Source: an uncultured Burkholderiales bacterium (GTDB taxonomy: Bacteria > Pseudomonadota > Gammaproteobacteria > Burkholderiales > Burkholderiaceae_E). From it: DNA of 10,359 bases. Location of the stretch: contig CAIXXI010000037.1 of the NCBI GenBank assembly GCA_903923345.1, forward strand, positions 1 through 10,359, read 5' to 3'. Positions within the stretch are counted from its first letter, which is position 1. Every line of letters begins with the position of its first letter. Below are positions 1 to 6,353 of this stretch, one piece after another. Made by a program: the position numbers and the translations under genes. The notes beneath the pieces were generated by a model that did not search any database, was not told where the DNA came from, and was given only the letters and a program-made list of their open reading frames with translations.

Positions 1-2
1 GT

Positions 3-30
3 TTCACTGAGCTGTGCTTCACTGACCTGT
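3..30. repeat. Tandem direct repeat, 13-base units with 15-base period, upstream of ihfB
   Basis: TTCACTGAGCTGT at 3-15 and TTCACTGACCTGT at 18-30 match at 12 of 13 positions and start 15 bases apart. No reading frame through this stretch resembles a known protein, so it appears to be the non-coding leader or promoter region of ihfB. In many gammaproteobacteria rpsA lies just upstream of ihfB, but no recognisable rpsA end is visible here. The repeat could be a pair of regulator sites or chance. Confidence 0.4.
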
Positions 31-85
31 TTTCAGGCCGAGTCTGACCATGCTGGACCTCGACGATCAGGTAACACCGGGAACG

Positions 86-388
86 ATGACCAAGTCGGAG
101 CTGATTGCCCGACTGGCCGAGCGCTATCCCCAATTGGTGGCCAAAGATGCCGAGTTTGCGGTACGCACCATCCTGGATGCGATGGCCCGCACGCTCTCCG
201 ATGGCCATCGCATCGAGATCCGCGGCTTCGGCAGTTTTGCCTTGTCGCATCGGCCTCCGCGTGTCGGTCGCAATCCAAAGTCCGGCGAGCGCGTCGAAGT
301 GCCGGAAAAGCGCGTGCCGCATTTCAAGCCTGGCAAGGAATTGCGCGAGCGAGTCGATGTCCGTGGCCGTCTCGACGATGAGGCCTGA
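86..388 (+). CDS. ihfB: Integration host factor subunit beta
   Basis: IHF-beta pairs with IHF-alpha to bend DNA sharply at specific sites, shaping the nucleoid and assisting transcription, replication and recombination. The 100-residue product matches the family along its full length: MTKSELI at the N-terminus, the HU/IHF signature GFGSF...GRNPKSG at residues 47-67, the intercalating proline P64 on the beta-ribbon arm, E44 and R46 in the sequence-reading part, and a PHFKPGKEL segment at 78-86. I chose the ATG at 86 because it begins the conserved MTKSEL sequence. An in-frame ATG at 50 would add 12 residues that the family lacks. No strong Shine-Dalgarno precedes either start. lapA follows after 60 bases on the same strand, so they are probably co-transcribed. 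The C-terminal tail RLDDEA is a short extension beyond E. coli IHF-beta. Confidence 0.96.
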   Translation: MTKSELIARLAERYPQLVAKDAEFAVRTILDAMARTLSDGHRIEIRGFGSFALSHRPPRVGRNPKSGERVEVPEKRVPHFKPGKELRERVDVRGRLDDEA

Positions 389-448
389 GGCGCGCTTTCC
401 TGACGGTCGCTCCGGTTTTTCGGCGGGCCGCACGGAGCAATGCCCACC

Positions 449-799
449 ATGAAGCTGATTGGCTGGCTGATCCGCCTGGGCGTCTTCATCCTGCTGGTGG
501 GCTTTGCCCTGTCCAACACCGAGACCGCAACCCTTCGATTTTTCGGCATCCCGCAATTCGAGTGGCGCGCTCCGCTGGTGCTGTTCCTGCTGGCCTTCTT
601 TGCCGGCGGTGCCTTGCTCGGGGTTCTGGCGTCCATGCCGATGGTGATGCGCCGCAACCGCGAACTGGCTGCGCTGCGCCGCGAGATGCACACATCCGGC
701 GACGATCCGTCAGCCCGACGTGCGTTCGCCCCCGGCCCTCTGGCGGACCGCGCTGAGCCTGCCTCCGCGGCCCGCACCGTACACATCAACAAAGCCTGA
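449..799 (+). CDS. lapA: LapA-family inner-membrane protein (lipopolysaccharide assembly, DUF1049)
   Basis: LapA is a small inner-membrane partner of LapB in lipopolysaccharide assembly. The 116-residue product has a hydrophobic N-terminal helix at about residues 4-22, a short periplasmic loop containing SNTETATLRFFG (the usual 'N...v.l.f' loop of this family), a second membrane helix at about 39-64, and a basic then low-complexity cytoplasmic tail. An alternative in-frame ATG lies at 440, but GGAG at 434-437 is only two bases from it and eleven from the ATG at 449. Homologues also start MK, so 449 is preferred. The lapB start is 11 bases after the stop, so the two genes are almost certainly one operon. 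The identification rests on topology, motif and position before lapB. Confidence 0.88.
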   Translation: MKLIGWLIRLGVFILLVGFALSNTETATLRFFGIPQFEWRAPLVLFLLAFFAGGALLGVLASMPMVMRRNRELAALRREMHTSGDDPSARRAFAPGPLADRAEPASAARTVHINKA

Positions 800-810
800 G
801 TTCGACCTGG

Positions 811-2013
811 ATGGAAATCGAACTCTGGTGGCTGCTTGCGCTGCCTGCATTCTTTGCGCTGGGATGGTTGGCCTCGCGCCTGGATGCGCGCGGCAACCGG
901 CGTGCGTCCGCCCAGTTGCCCGATGCCTACTTCAAGGGTCTGAACTTCCTGCTCAATGAGCAGCCCGACAAGGCCATCGATGCATTCGTCGACGTGATGC
1001 GACTCGACCCTGAAACGGTCGAGCTGCATTTTGCGCTGGGCAATCTGTTTGGTCGCCGCGGTGAAACCGACCGTGCGATCCGGGTGCACCAGAGTCTGGT
1101 GGCCCGAACCGATCTGCCCGCTGCGCAACGCGAGCATGCGTTGTTCGAACTCGGTCAGGATTTTCTGCGCGCTGGCCTGCTCGATCGGGCAGAAGACGCA
1201 TTCGCGCAGCTCGAAACCAGTGCCTATGCCAGTTCAGCATTGCGCAATCGACTGAATATCGCGCAGATGGTCCGCGACTGGCCGCGCGCCATCGAACTGG
1301 CCGAGCGGCTCGAGCGGGAAAGCGGCGACAGCCAGCGTCGCCTGATTGCCCAGCTGCATTGCGAGCTCGCGCAGCAGGCGCTGGTCGCCAAAGGGCGCGC
1401 TCCCGAAGAGGCGCGCGCCGATGCCAATCGGGACATCGACCGGGCGATTGCGGCCGATCGCACCCACCCGCGGCCTTGGCTGTTGCGCGGCGAAACAGCG
1501 CTGTCCAATGACGACTGCGAGGCCGCGATCGAGGCCTGGTCTGAGCTGGCCCGGATCAGCCCACCGCATCTGGCCCTGATCGCAGACCGCTGGCTCGATG
1601 CCCACGAGCGGATCGGGCGCCTGTCGCAGGGCCTGACCGCGCTGGAGGGCGCCCTGGGCGACCAGCCGCCTGTTGATGCGCTGCGCGCGATGGCTCAGGG
1701 CCGTGCCCGCCGTGACGGCCTTGAGCCGGCAATTGCCTGGTTGCGTTCCAGCCTGGAGCGCAATCCCTCGCTGCTGGGCCTGGAGCAGCTCCTGGAGTTG
1801 CGCCGCTCGGCGAATCCCAGCGCGGCCGAGTCGGCCGATCTGGCCCTGTCTGCAGCGCTCATCAAGCCACAGGCTTCGCGACTGGCCCGCTTCGTTTGCA
1901 ATCACTGCGGTTTCAAAGCGCGACGGCATTACTGGCAATGCCCGGGCTGCAGTCGGTGGGACACCTATGCGCCCAGGCGCACCGAAGAACTCGGAGCCGA
2001 AGCAGGCGCCTGA
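811..2013 (+). CDS. lapB: Lipopolysaccharide assembly protein B, TPR protein with rubredoxin-like metal domain
   Basis: LapB (formerly YciM) is an inner-membrane adaptor that recruits the protease FtsH to LpxC, the committed enzyme of lipid A synthesis, and so limits lipopolysaccharide production. The 400-residue product is close to the 389 of E. coli. It has one N-terminal membrane helix (residues 1-20), then TPR repeats filling roughly 35-340. The stretch LNFLLNEQPDKAIDAF and the following LGNLFGRRGETDRAIR are strongly LapB-like. A C-terminal rubredoxin-like knuckle has cysteines at 363, 366, 377 and 380 in CxxC pairs, as needed for metal binding and function in the family. There is no strong Shine-Dalgarno; GAG at 798-800 overlaps the lapA stop region, suggesting coupled translation. 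All four cysteines are intact, so a working protein is expected. Confidence 0.95.
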   Translation: MEIELWWLLALPAFFALGWLASRLDARGNRRASAQLPDAYFKGLNFLLNEQPDKAIDAFVDVMRLDPETVELHFALGNLFGRRGETDRAIRVHQSLVARTDLPAAQREHALFELGQDFLRAGLLDRAEDAFAQLETSAYASSALRNRLNIAQMVRDWPRAIELAERLERESGDSQRRLIAQLHCELAQQALVAKGRAPEEARADANRDIDRAIAADRTHPRPWLLRGETALSNDDCEAAIEAWSELARISPPHLALIADRWLDAHERIGRLSQGLTALEGALGDQPPVDALRAMAQGRARRDGLEPAIAWLRSSLERNPSLLGLEQLLELRRSANPSAAESADLALSAALIKPQASRLARFVCNHCGFKARRHYWQCPGCSRWDTYAPRRTEELGAEAGA

Positions 2014-2074
2014 GTCTGTCTGAGTGTGGCCTGCGGGTGGCGTGTCGGTTGCCTAGGCCGTTCGCTCAATGGCG

Positions 2075-2129
2075 CACGTTCCTGCCGCGATGCACGATCT
2101 CGTGAACGTGGGCGTCATGTCGGACGCCC
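2075..2129 (+). promoter_or_regulatory. Nested inverted repeats in the lapB-comEA gap
   Basis: The 134-base gap after lapB holds three inverted repeats. CACGTTC at 2075-2081 pairs with GAACGTG at 2104-2110. Inside it, CACGA at 2093-2097 pairs with TCGTG at 2100-2104. GGGCGTC at 2110-2116 pairs perfectly with GACGCCC at 2123-2129 around a 6-base loop. The first and third share base 2110 and abut, so they could stack or compete. The last hairpin ends 18 bases before the comEA ATG, just ahead of its GAGG ribosome binding site at 2139-2142. There is no T-run, so a classical intrinsic terminator is unlikely. A leader structure, operator or Rho-dependent end is possible. Confidence 0.35.
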
Positions 2130-2147
2130 CAATCGACCGAGGTCTGC

Positions 2148-2576
2148 ATGAACATTCGAACCGGCTTTCTCGCTGCCTTGTTCTGGCTTCTGTTACCGCT
2201 ACCGGTATGGGCTGCGGTCAATGTCAACACCGCCACACCAGATGAACTGCGTACCGTTCGCGGCATCGGGCCAGCCATTGCCAAGCGCATCATCGACGAG
2301 CGTGGCAAGGGCCCGTTCAAAAGCCTGGACGATCTGCAGGCCAGAGTTCGCGGCATCGGTGAAGCCACCGCCCGAAAATTCGCTGCTGGTGGGCTGACAG
2401 TCGGTGCCTCGACCCGCGCGGAGTCGGGTGTCTCGAGCACCGGCAAGGTCTCACCGGGCTCCACCGCACGATCGGCTGCTTCCCCATCTGCGGTGGGTGG
2501 AACTGCAGCAACGACTGGCGCAATAGCGTCAGGGGCGGCGGGCGATCGCTCGGTCAGCAGGCCTCGGCAGAACTGA
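2148..2576 (+). CDS. comEA: ComEA-type exported helix-hairpin-helix DNA-binding protein
   Basis: ComEA proteins bind double-stranded DNA in the periplasm and help pull it through the outer membrane during natural transformation. The 142-residue product begins with a clear signal peptide (basic MNIR, hydrophobic core, likely cleavage after residue 22 or 23 following PVWA). It is followed by VNVNTATPDEL and two helix-hairpin-helix motifs, VRGIGPAIAKRII at about 37-49 and VRGIGEATARKF at about 67-78, each with the GIG hairpin. GAGG at 2139-2142, five bases before the ATG, supports this start. From about residue 80 the chain is a Ser/Gly/Ala/Thr-rich tail of some 60 residues with scattered basic residues. 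Most small ComEA proteins of proteobacteria stop near the end of the HhH unit, so this tail is unusual. The DNA-binding fold is firm; a role in transformation is inferred, since no other competence gene is in view. Confidence 0.87.
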   Translation: MNIRTGFLAALFWLLLPLPVWAAVNVNTATPDELRTVRGIGPAIAKRIIDERGKGPFKSLDDLQARVRGIGEATARKFAAGGLTVGASTRAESGVSSTGKVSPGSTARSAASPSAVGGTAATTGAIASGAAGDRSVSRPRQN

Positions 2577-2607
2577 CCGACATCGAAAAACACTCGAGAC
2601 ACATCCC

Positions 2608-2643
2608 GCCGGCTAAAGGCTTCGATCGTCAAGCCAATCCGGC
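2608..2643. terminator. Possible two-way hairpin at the comEA / cyclase convergent junction
   Basis: GCCGG at 2608-2612 pairs with CCGGC at 2639-2643, and GGCTT at 2618-2622 pairs with AAGCC at 2631-2635. An asymmetric internal loop lies between the two stems and an 8-base loop at the top. The structure sits where two convergent genes end and covers the stop codon of the - strand gene. No T-run follows it on either strand, so it is at best a weak intrinsic terminator or a 3'-end stabilising stem. Confidence 0.3.
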
Positions 2644-5600
2644 CAGGATCCTGTCAGCCCGCAGCAGGTCAGGGTAATCAAACCCTTGGGTGAACCAGCC
2701 GCGAACGGGTTGCAAGACATTCCGTGCCGACGCTCTGTGTCCTCGTCGGCTCAGTAGACCTGCGAGGTCGATTGACGCTCGCAACGAAAACAGTTTTGCG
2801 CCTTGAGACTCGGCGACTGAAATGGCCGTTTTGTATGCATCTTCAGCCGAAACGCTGTCCCCATCCAGCTCCCGCAATCGACCCCGTAGCCGAACTAATT
2901 CGGATTCGCTCAGGCGCTCTTCGCATTCACTCTGAACTTGCTCGCCCATCTCCAGATACTGGGCTGCCTCTTTATTCAACCCAACGGACAGAAGACCATC
3001 GGCCGCGCGCGCGCAGTATTCCGCGCAATGAAACCGACCACCTGACGTTGCCCAGATTGAATACCCTTCTTGAAGCTGCCTTAACCCGAGTTGCTTATCT
3101 CCTGTCTCTATGTTGATCTGTCCGAGATTCAAGATGGCAACACCAAGGCGAGTGGTCATGCCAATAGACTCACTGATCCTCATGCATCTGTTCGCAAGTT
3201 CAGCCGCCTCTGCATAATTTCCCTTGAGCATGAGTTGAATCGTCAGCGCCTGAAGTGCCCATACTTCGGCCGTTGGCTGCACAATCGACTCGGCAATTCT
3301 CAGCGCGTCTTGAGCAAGGGCTAAGCCGCTATCAAGATAGCCTGAATAGGCCAACACCCGAGTGCCGTAGGTCCGAATTGGGATACACGAAATGGCGCCG
3401 CCCAAAAGGCGACCTCGAGCGTGGGCATTGGCATCATCCAGATTCTTCGCAGCGAGCAGGTGGCTCCAAGCACGGTGAAATTGCCCGAGATGGAATCGGG
3501 AAATACCAAGGCAAGCCTCACGGTCGATCTGATTCGCAGGATCTGCAATGGCAAGAACATCCGCGGGAATGTTCTCGAACATGTCGAGCACGTCGGTGAA
3601 CGCGCCCGCCGCAAAAAAGCTTGGACCGATGCCCGCAGACGCTGCCAGGTGACGATTGATGTCCTCCGATCCAGCGCAAAGTTCGAGCGCCCGACTGAAA
3701 CACTTCTTAGTCCGCGGCGATCGATACCCTTCGCAATTCATCAGTGCCGCGCCGAGCTTCATTTGCAACTCGAGCTCGGCTTCCCGGTCTGACGGTGGCT
3801 CGACCGCATCGCCAAGTAAAGCCAAGGCCGCCTGGTAATGAGTCACGCCCTCGCGGATTGCTGTGCGGCCGATGGCTAAATCGCCCGCTTCGCACCAATG
3901 CTTGTACGCCACTTTGACGTTGGAGGCCTCTTGAAAGTGATACGCAAGGATCTCCGGTTGGCTGGCAATGTCGTCTGCTTGGATTTCTTGCAGTGCTGCA
4001 GCGATCCTCGCGTGGATTGATCTCCTTACGCTCGTCACCATCGAGCTATAAGCAGTGTCACGGATCAATGCATGCTTGAAGGTGTAGGTCGCATCAGAGC
4101 CTTCGCCAGTGCGAAAAAGCAGTTCCGCCTTCAATAGACGGTCAATGGCCTTCAACATCTGCAATTGCGGCATGGGGGCCAACACAGCCTCAAGCAGGCG
4201 ATGAGTGAACTCGCGACCCATCGCAGCACCCGCCTGAGCGACCACCATTCCTCGCTCTGATCGATCGAGACGCGCCATCAGCGAGTCCTGCAAGGTGGGT
4301 GGAATCGTCAACGCACTTGAGTCACTTTTCAGCGCAGACTCATCCATGAGTTCGGACAACATGCCTGATTCAAAAACATTTTTGGTCAGTTCTTCGACGA
4401 ACAAGGGAACACCGTCGGCTTTCTCAACAATCTCTGTAATCAGCTTCTCAGGCAGCGCCATGCCTCCCGAAACCGATCGAATCATCGACATACATTCACC
4501 CGCATTCAGCCGATTCACCGCAAGGCAGTGAGTGTGGTCAGAACCTGACCAAGGCGCGAGGTAGTCAGGCCGAGCAGTGGCCACGATGAATAGTCTCGAG
4601 TTCCGCAGCCCTTCGATGGCAAGACTCAGCAGTTCTTCGGTGGTCGGATCAATCCAATGCGCGTCTTCGAGCAGCAGCAAAACAGGTTGAACTGTTGCTC
4701 GGCGCGACAGTCCGTCGATGATCGCCTCCAAGGTTCTCGCTTTGACCTGTTGAGCGGTTTGTCCGGTCGGAAGCCGTGTGCTGTCGTTCAAGCCGACGAC
4801 CTGCAGCAGGTAGCCAACAGATTCAGGCGGGTACTCTGACTCGCGCAGTTTCATCACGAAACTATTCAAACGCGACTCGCGTGAGTCCTTTGCCTGAATG
4901 CCCGCGTCTGCTTCAAGTTGCCGAGCGACCGGCGCTAATGCGCTGCCCTTGAAGTAAGGGGAGCATTGCCACAGCACTGTCGTGAAGTCTTGCTCCTTGA
5001 GTTGTTCTCGCAAAGCCTGACAGATGCGTGACTTTCCAATACCGGCCTCCCCAGACAGCAGCAGCCCTTGCGCCTCGCCCAGACTCGCCTTAGCCGCGAG
5101 TTCCAGCAGAGTCGCCATCTCGGACTCGCGTCCAACCAGCGCAGTCAGGGCTTTGGAATGAGAGGCCTCAAATCGGCTGACGAAAGGGCGCTCCTCCAGC
5201 AATCGCCACGCTCTGATGGGTAAGTCAAATCCCTTAAGGCGCATGGGCTCCAGCGTCTCCAGTTCGAATGCACTGCCAACGAGCCGACGGGTGTCTTCCG
5301 ACAAGATGATCTGGCCGGGTTGCGCCTGTGCCTGCAGCCTAGCCGCGAGCGTCGGCGCCTGTCCACTGGCCGACATTTCTGCGGCTGATGTGCCCACGCC
5401 AATCGCACCCACCACCACACTGCCCGATGCGATTCCGATGCGCGATCGCAATACGACCTCGGGTACAAACTTCAATTGTGAAATCGCGCGATTAATCGCC
5501 AAGCTGGCTCGAAGGCAACGATCAGCGGCGTCTTCTTGAGCATTCGGATAGCCGAAATAGGCCAGCACACCATCAAACAGGAACTGAGCGACATGGCCAT

Positions 5601-5979
5601 CAAATGGTGAGATCGCCTCGACAACTGTGGAGTGGTAGGCATTCACGACCCGCTGCAGATCTTCAGGATCGAGAGTGCGAGATAGCTCCGTGGCGCCCAC
5701 CAGGTCGCAGAACATCACAGTCAACTGGCGGCGCTCTGTGATGTCCCGAACGCTGAAGTCATGGTGTGGCCCCTCGTCAGGTCCATGGGGGCTTCTCGTT
5801 TGCACGCGATGTGCGTCCAGGGCTTTCAGCAGGCGCTTTCGATCCCCGAGCTCGAGTCCGATTTCCTTGAGGTCGGCATTGTCCAGATCCCACAGGACAT
5901 CCATCTCGATCCCTGCGTTGAGCAGCGCAGGCGACAGCCGTTCAAGTCCTGCTTTGGCCAGCCATGCTGCGAGATTCAT
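2629..5979 (-). CDS. SAM / class III nucleotide cyclase / STAND-type ATPase / TPR multidomain signalling protein
   Basis: This 1,116-residue protein has four modules. Residues 2-58 form a sterile alpha motif (protein-protein contact). Residues about 83-260 are a class III adenylate/guanylate cyclase domain, with metal-binding aspartates D92 (VMFCDLVGAT) and D136 (FDGVLAYFGYP). Residues about 279-560 are an AAA_16/STAND ATPase (LVGRE at 281-285; Walker A GEAGIGKS at 310-317; Walker B LLLLEDAHW at 434-442; VATARPD at 466-472). The rest is helical and TPR-like, including FKHALIRDTAYSSM at 634-647, typical of this family. The cyclase site keeps R214 but has Q132 where lysine is usual, T210 where asparagine is usual, and F135 in place of the glycine before D136. 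Activity is therefore doubtful. GGAG at 5987-5990, seven bases before the ATG, fixes the start. No transmembrane helix is seen, so it is probably cytosolic. G+C is visibly lower than in neighbouring genes, suggesting separate ancestry. The input signal and product are unknown. Confidence 0.9.
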   Translation of the reverse strand: MNLAAWLAKAGLERLSPALLNAGIEMDVLWDLDNADLKEIGLELGDRKRLLKALDAHRVQTRSPHGPDEGPHHDFSVRDITERRQLTVMFCDLVGATELSRTLDPEDLQRVVNAYHSTVVEAISPFDGHVAQFLFDGVLAYFGYPNAQEDAADRCLRASLAINRAISQLKFVPEVVLRSRIGIASGSVVVGAIGVGTSAAEMSASGQAPTLAARLQAQAQPGQIILSEDTRRLVGSAFELETLEPMRLKGFDLPIRAWRLLEERPFVSRFEASHSKALTALVGRESEMATLLELAAKASLGEAQGLLLSGEAGIGKSRICQALREQLKEQDFTTVLWQCSPYFKGSALAPVARQLEADAGIQAKDSRESRLNSFVMKLRESEYPPESVGYLLQVVGLNDSTRLPTGQTAQQVKARTLEAIIDGLSRRATVQPVLLLLEDAHWIDPTTEELLSLAIEGLRNSRLFIVATARPDYLAPWSGSDHTHCLAVNRLNAGECMSMIRSVSGGMALPEKLITEIVEKADGVPLFVEELTKNVFESGMLSELMDESALKSDSSALTIPPTLQDSLMARLDRSERGMVVAQAGAAMGREFTHRLLEAVLAPMPQLQMLKAIDRLLKAELLFRTGEGSDATYTFKHALIRDTAYSSMVTSVRRSIHARIAAALQEIQADDIASQPEILAYHFQEASNVKVAYKHWCEAGDLAIGRTAIREGVTHYQAALALLGDAVEPPSDREAELELQMKLGAALMNCEGYRSPRTKKCFSRALELCAGSEDINRHLAASAGIGPSFFAAGAFTDVLDMFENIPADVLAIADPANQIDREACLGISRFHLGQFHRAWSHLLAAKNLDDANAHARGRLLGGAISCIPIRTYGTRVLAYSGYLDSGLALAQDALRIAESIVQPTAEVWALQALTIQLMLKGNYAEAAELANRCMRISESIGMTTRLGVAILNLGQINIETGDKQLGLRQLQEGYSIWATSGGRFHCAEYCARAADGLLSVGLNKEAAQYLEMGEQVQSECEERLSESELVRLRGRLRELDGDSVSAEDAYKTAISVAESQGAKLFSLRASIDLAGLLSRRGHRASARNVLQPVRGWFTQGFDYPDLLRADRILAGLA

Positions 5980-6045
5980 GAATATTCTCCAAAGGCCCGT
6001 GCGGCCCTAATCGGCCACATCATGGGTCGTCGATGATCGCGGTTC

Positions 6046-6122
6046 GAAGACTGTTCAATGGGTGGCTGACCGAAGCCCTATAACGAAAATAAGCGCAGTG
6101 TTGTGAAGAAGACCTGTTCAAT
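6046..6122. repeat. Near-perfect direct repeat upstream of the cyclase gene
   Basis: GAAGACTGTTCAAT at 6046-6059 and GAAGACCTGTTCAAT at 6108-6122 differ only by one inserted C. Their shared CTGTTCAAT cores start 63 bases apart, about six helical turns, so both copies would face the same side of the DNA. Read on the - strand they give ATTGAACAG followed by (G)TCTTC. They bracket the candidate -35/-10 pair of the cyclase gene, as expected of activator or repressor sites. No known regulator consensus was recognised. Confidence 0.45.
6077..6107 (-). promoter_or_regulatory. Candidate sigma-70-like promoter of the cyclase gene
   Basis: Read on the - strand, TTCACA (6107-6102, five of six matches to TTGACA) is followed after 19 bases by TATAGG (6082-6077, four of six matches to TATAAT). 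The spacer is two bases longer than optimal. It would give a leader of roughly 90 bases before the ATG at 5979. This is the best pair seen in the gap, but it is a weak match overall. Confidence 0.3.
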
Positions 6123-6353
6123 ACTCAACCGCCCTGCGATGGCGATTGGCATATGTTAGCTGGCCATGCGGAACCTGCGATTGTGCGTGCGAGTCGAATC
6201 GACAGAGAAGCTCGTCGCGTCGTCGAGTCTTGTCGGGGCTGATCGTCGGCGCTGGCAGGTCCTCGCACTGCTCTTTGTCTGCCAGGTTGACTTGGGTTTA
6301 TTGAAGCGACTGCTTAGTCCAGCCGGCGGCCTCTTCATCGTTATCATCGCGGG

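Larger units (their letters stand above)
5980..6353. other. 374-base gap between the divergent cyclase gene and ubiA
   Basis: This gap should hold the 5' regions of both divergent genes. The left half carries the ribosome binding site and a candidate promoter of the - strand cyclase gene, plus the direct repeat at 6046-6122. The right half (about 6166-6353) can be read as an open frame on the + strand that continues to 6408 into ubiA. That frame has no convincing ribosome binding site and no recognisable protein family, so I do not call it a gene. TTGACT at 6287-6292 resembles a -35 box for ubiA, but no good -10 follows at the right distance. No RNA gene or riboswitch was recognised. Confidence 0.6.

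Noticed and set aside
401..420. Possible terminator after ihfB (CGG...CCGG followed by five T)
   Set aside because: The stem would be only about three base pairs and lapA follows closely on the same strand, so a real terminator is unlikely.
124..1137. Long - strand open frame opposite ihfB, lapA and lapB
   Set aside because: Its translation is Arg/Pro/Ser-rich without any domain, and the opposite strand carries three clearly recognised genes.
2724..3792. Several + strand open frames of 77-130 residues opposite the cyclase gene
   Set aside because: They are antisense to a continuous 1,116-codon gene with clear domains, and none resembles a known protein.
6287..6316. TTGACT as a -35 box for ubiA
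   Set aside because: No acceptable -10 hexamer occurs 16-18 bases downstream (the 18-base option is TGCTTA), so a promoter call is not supported.
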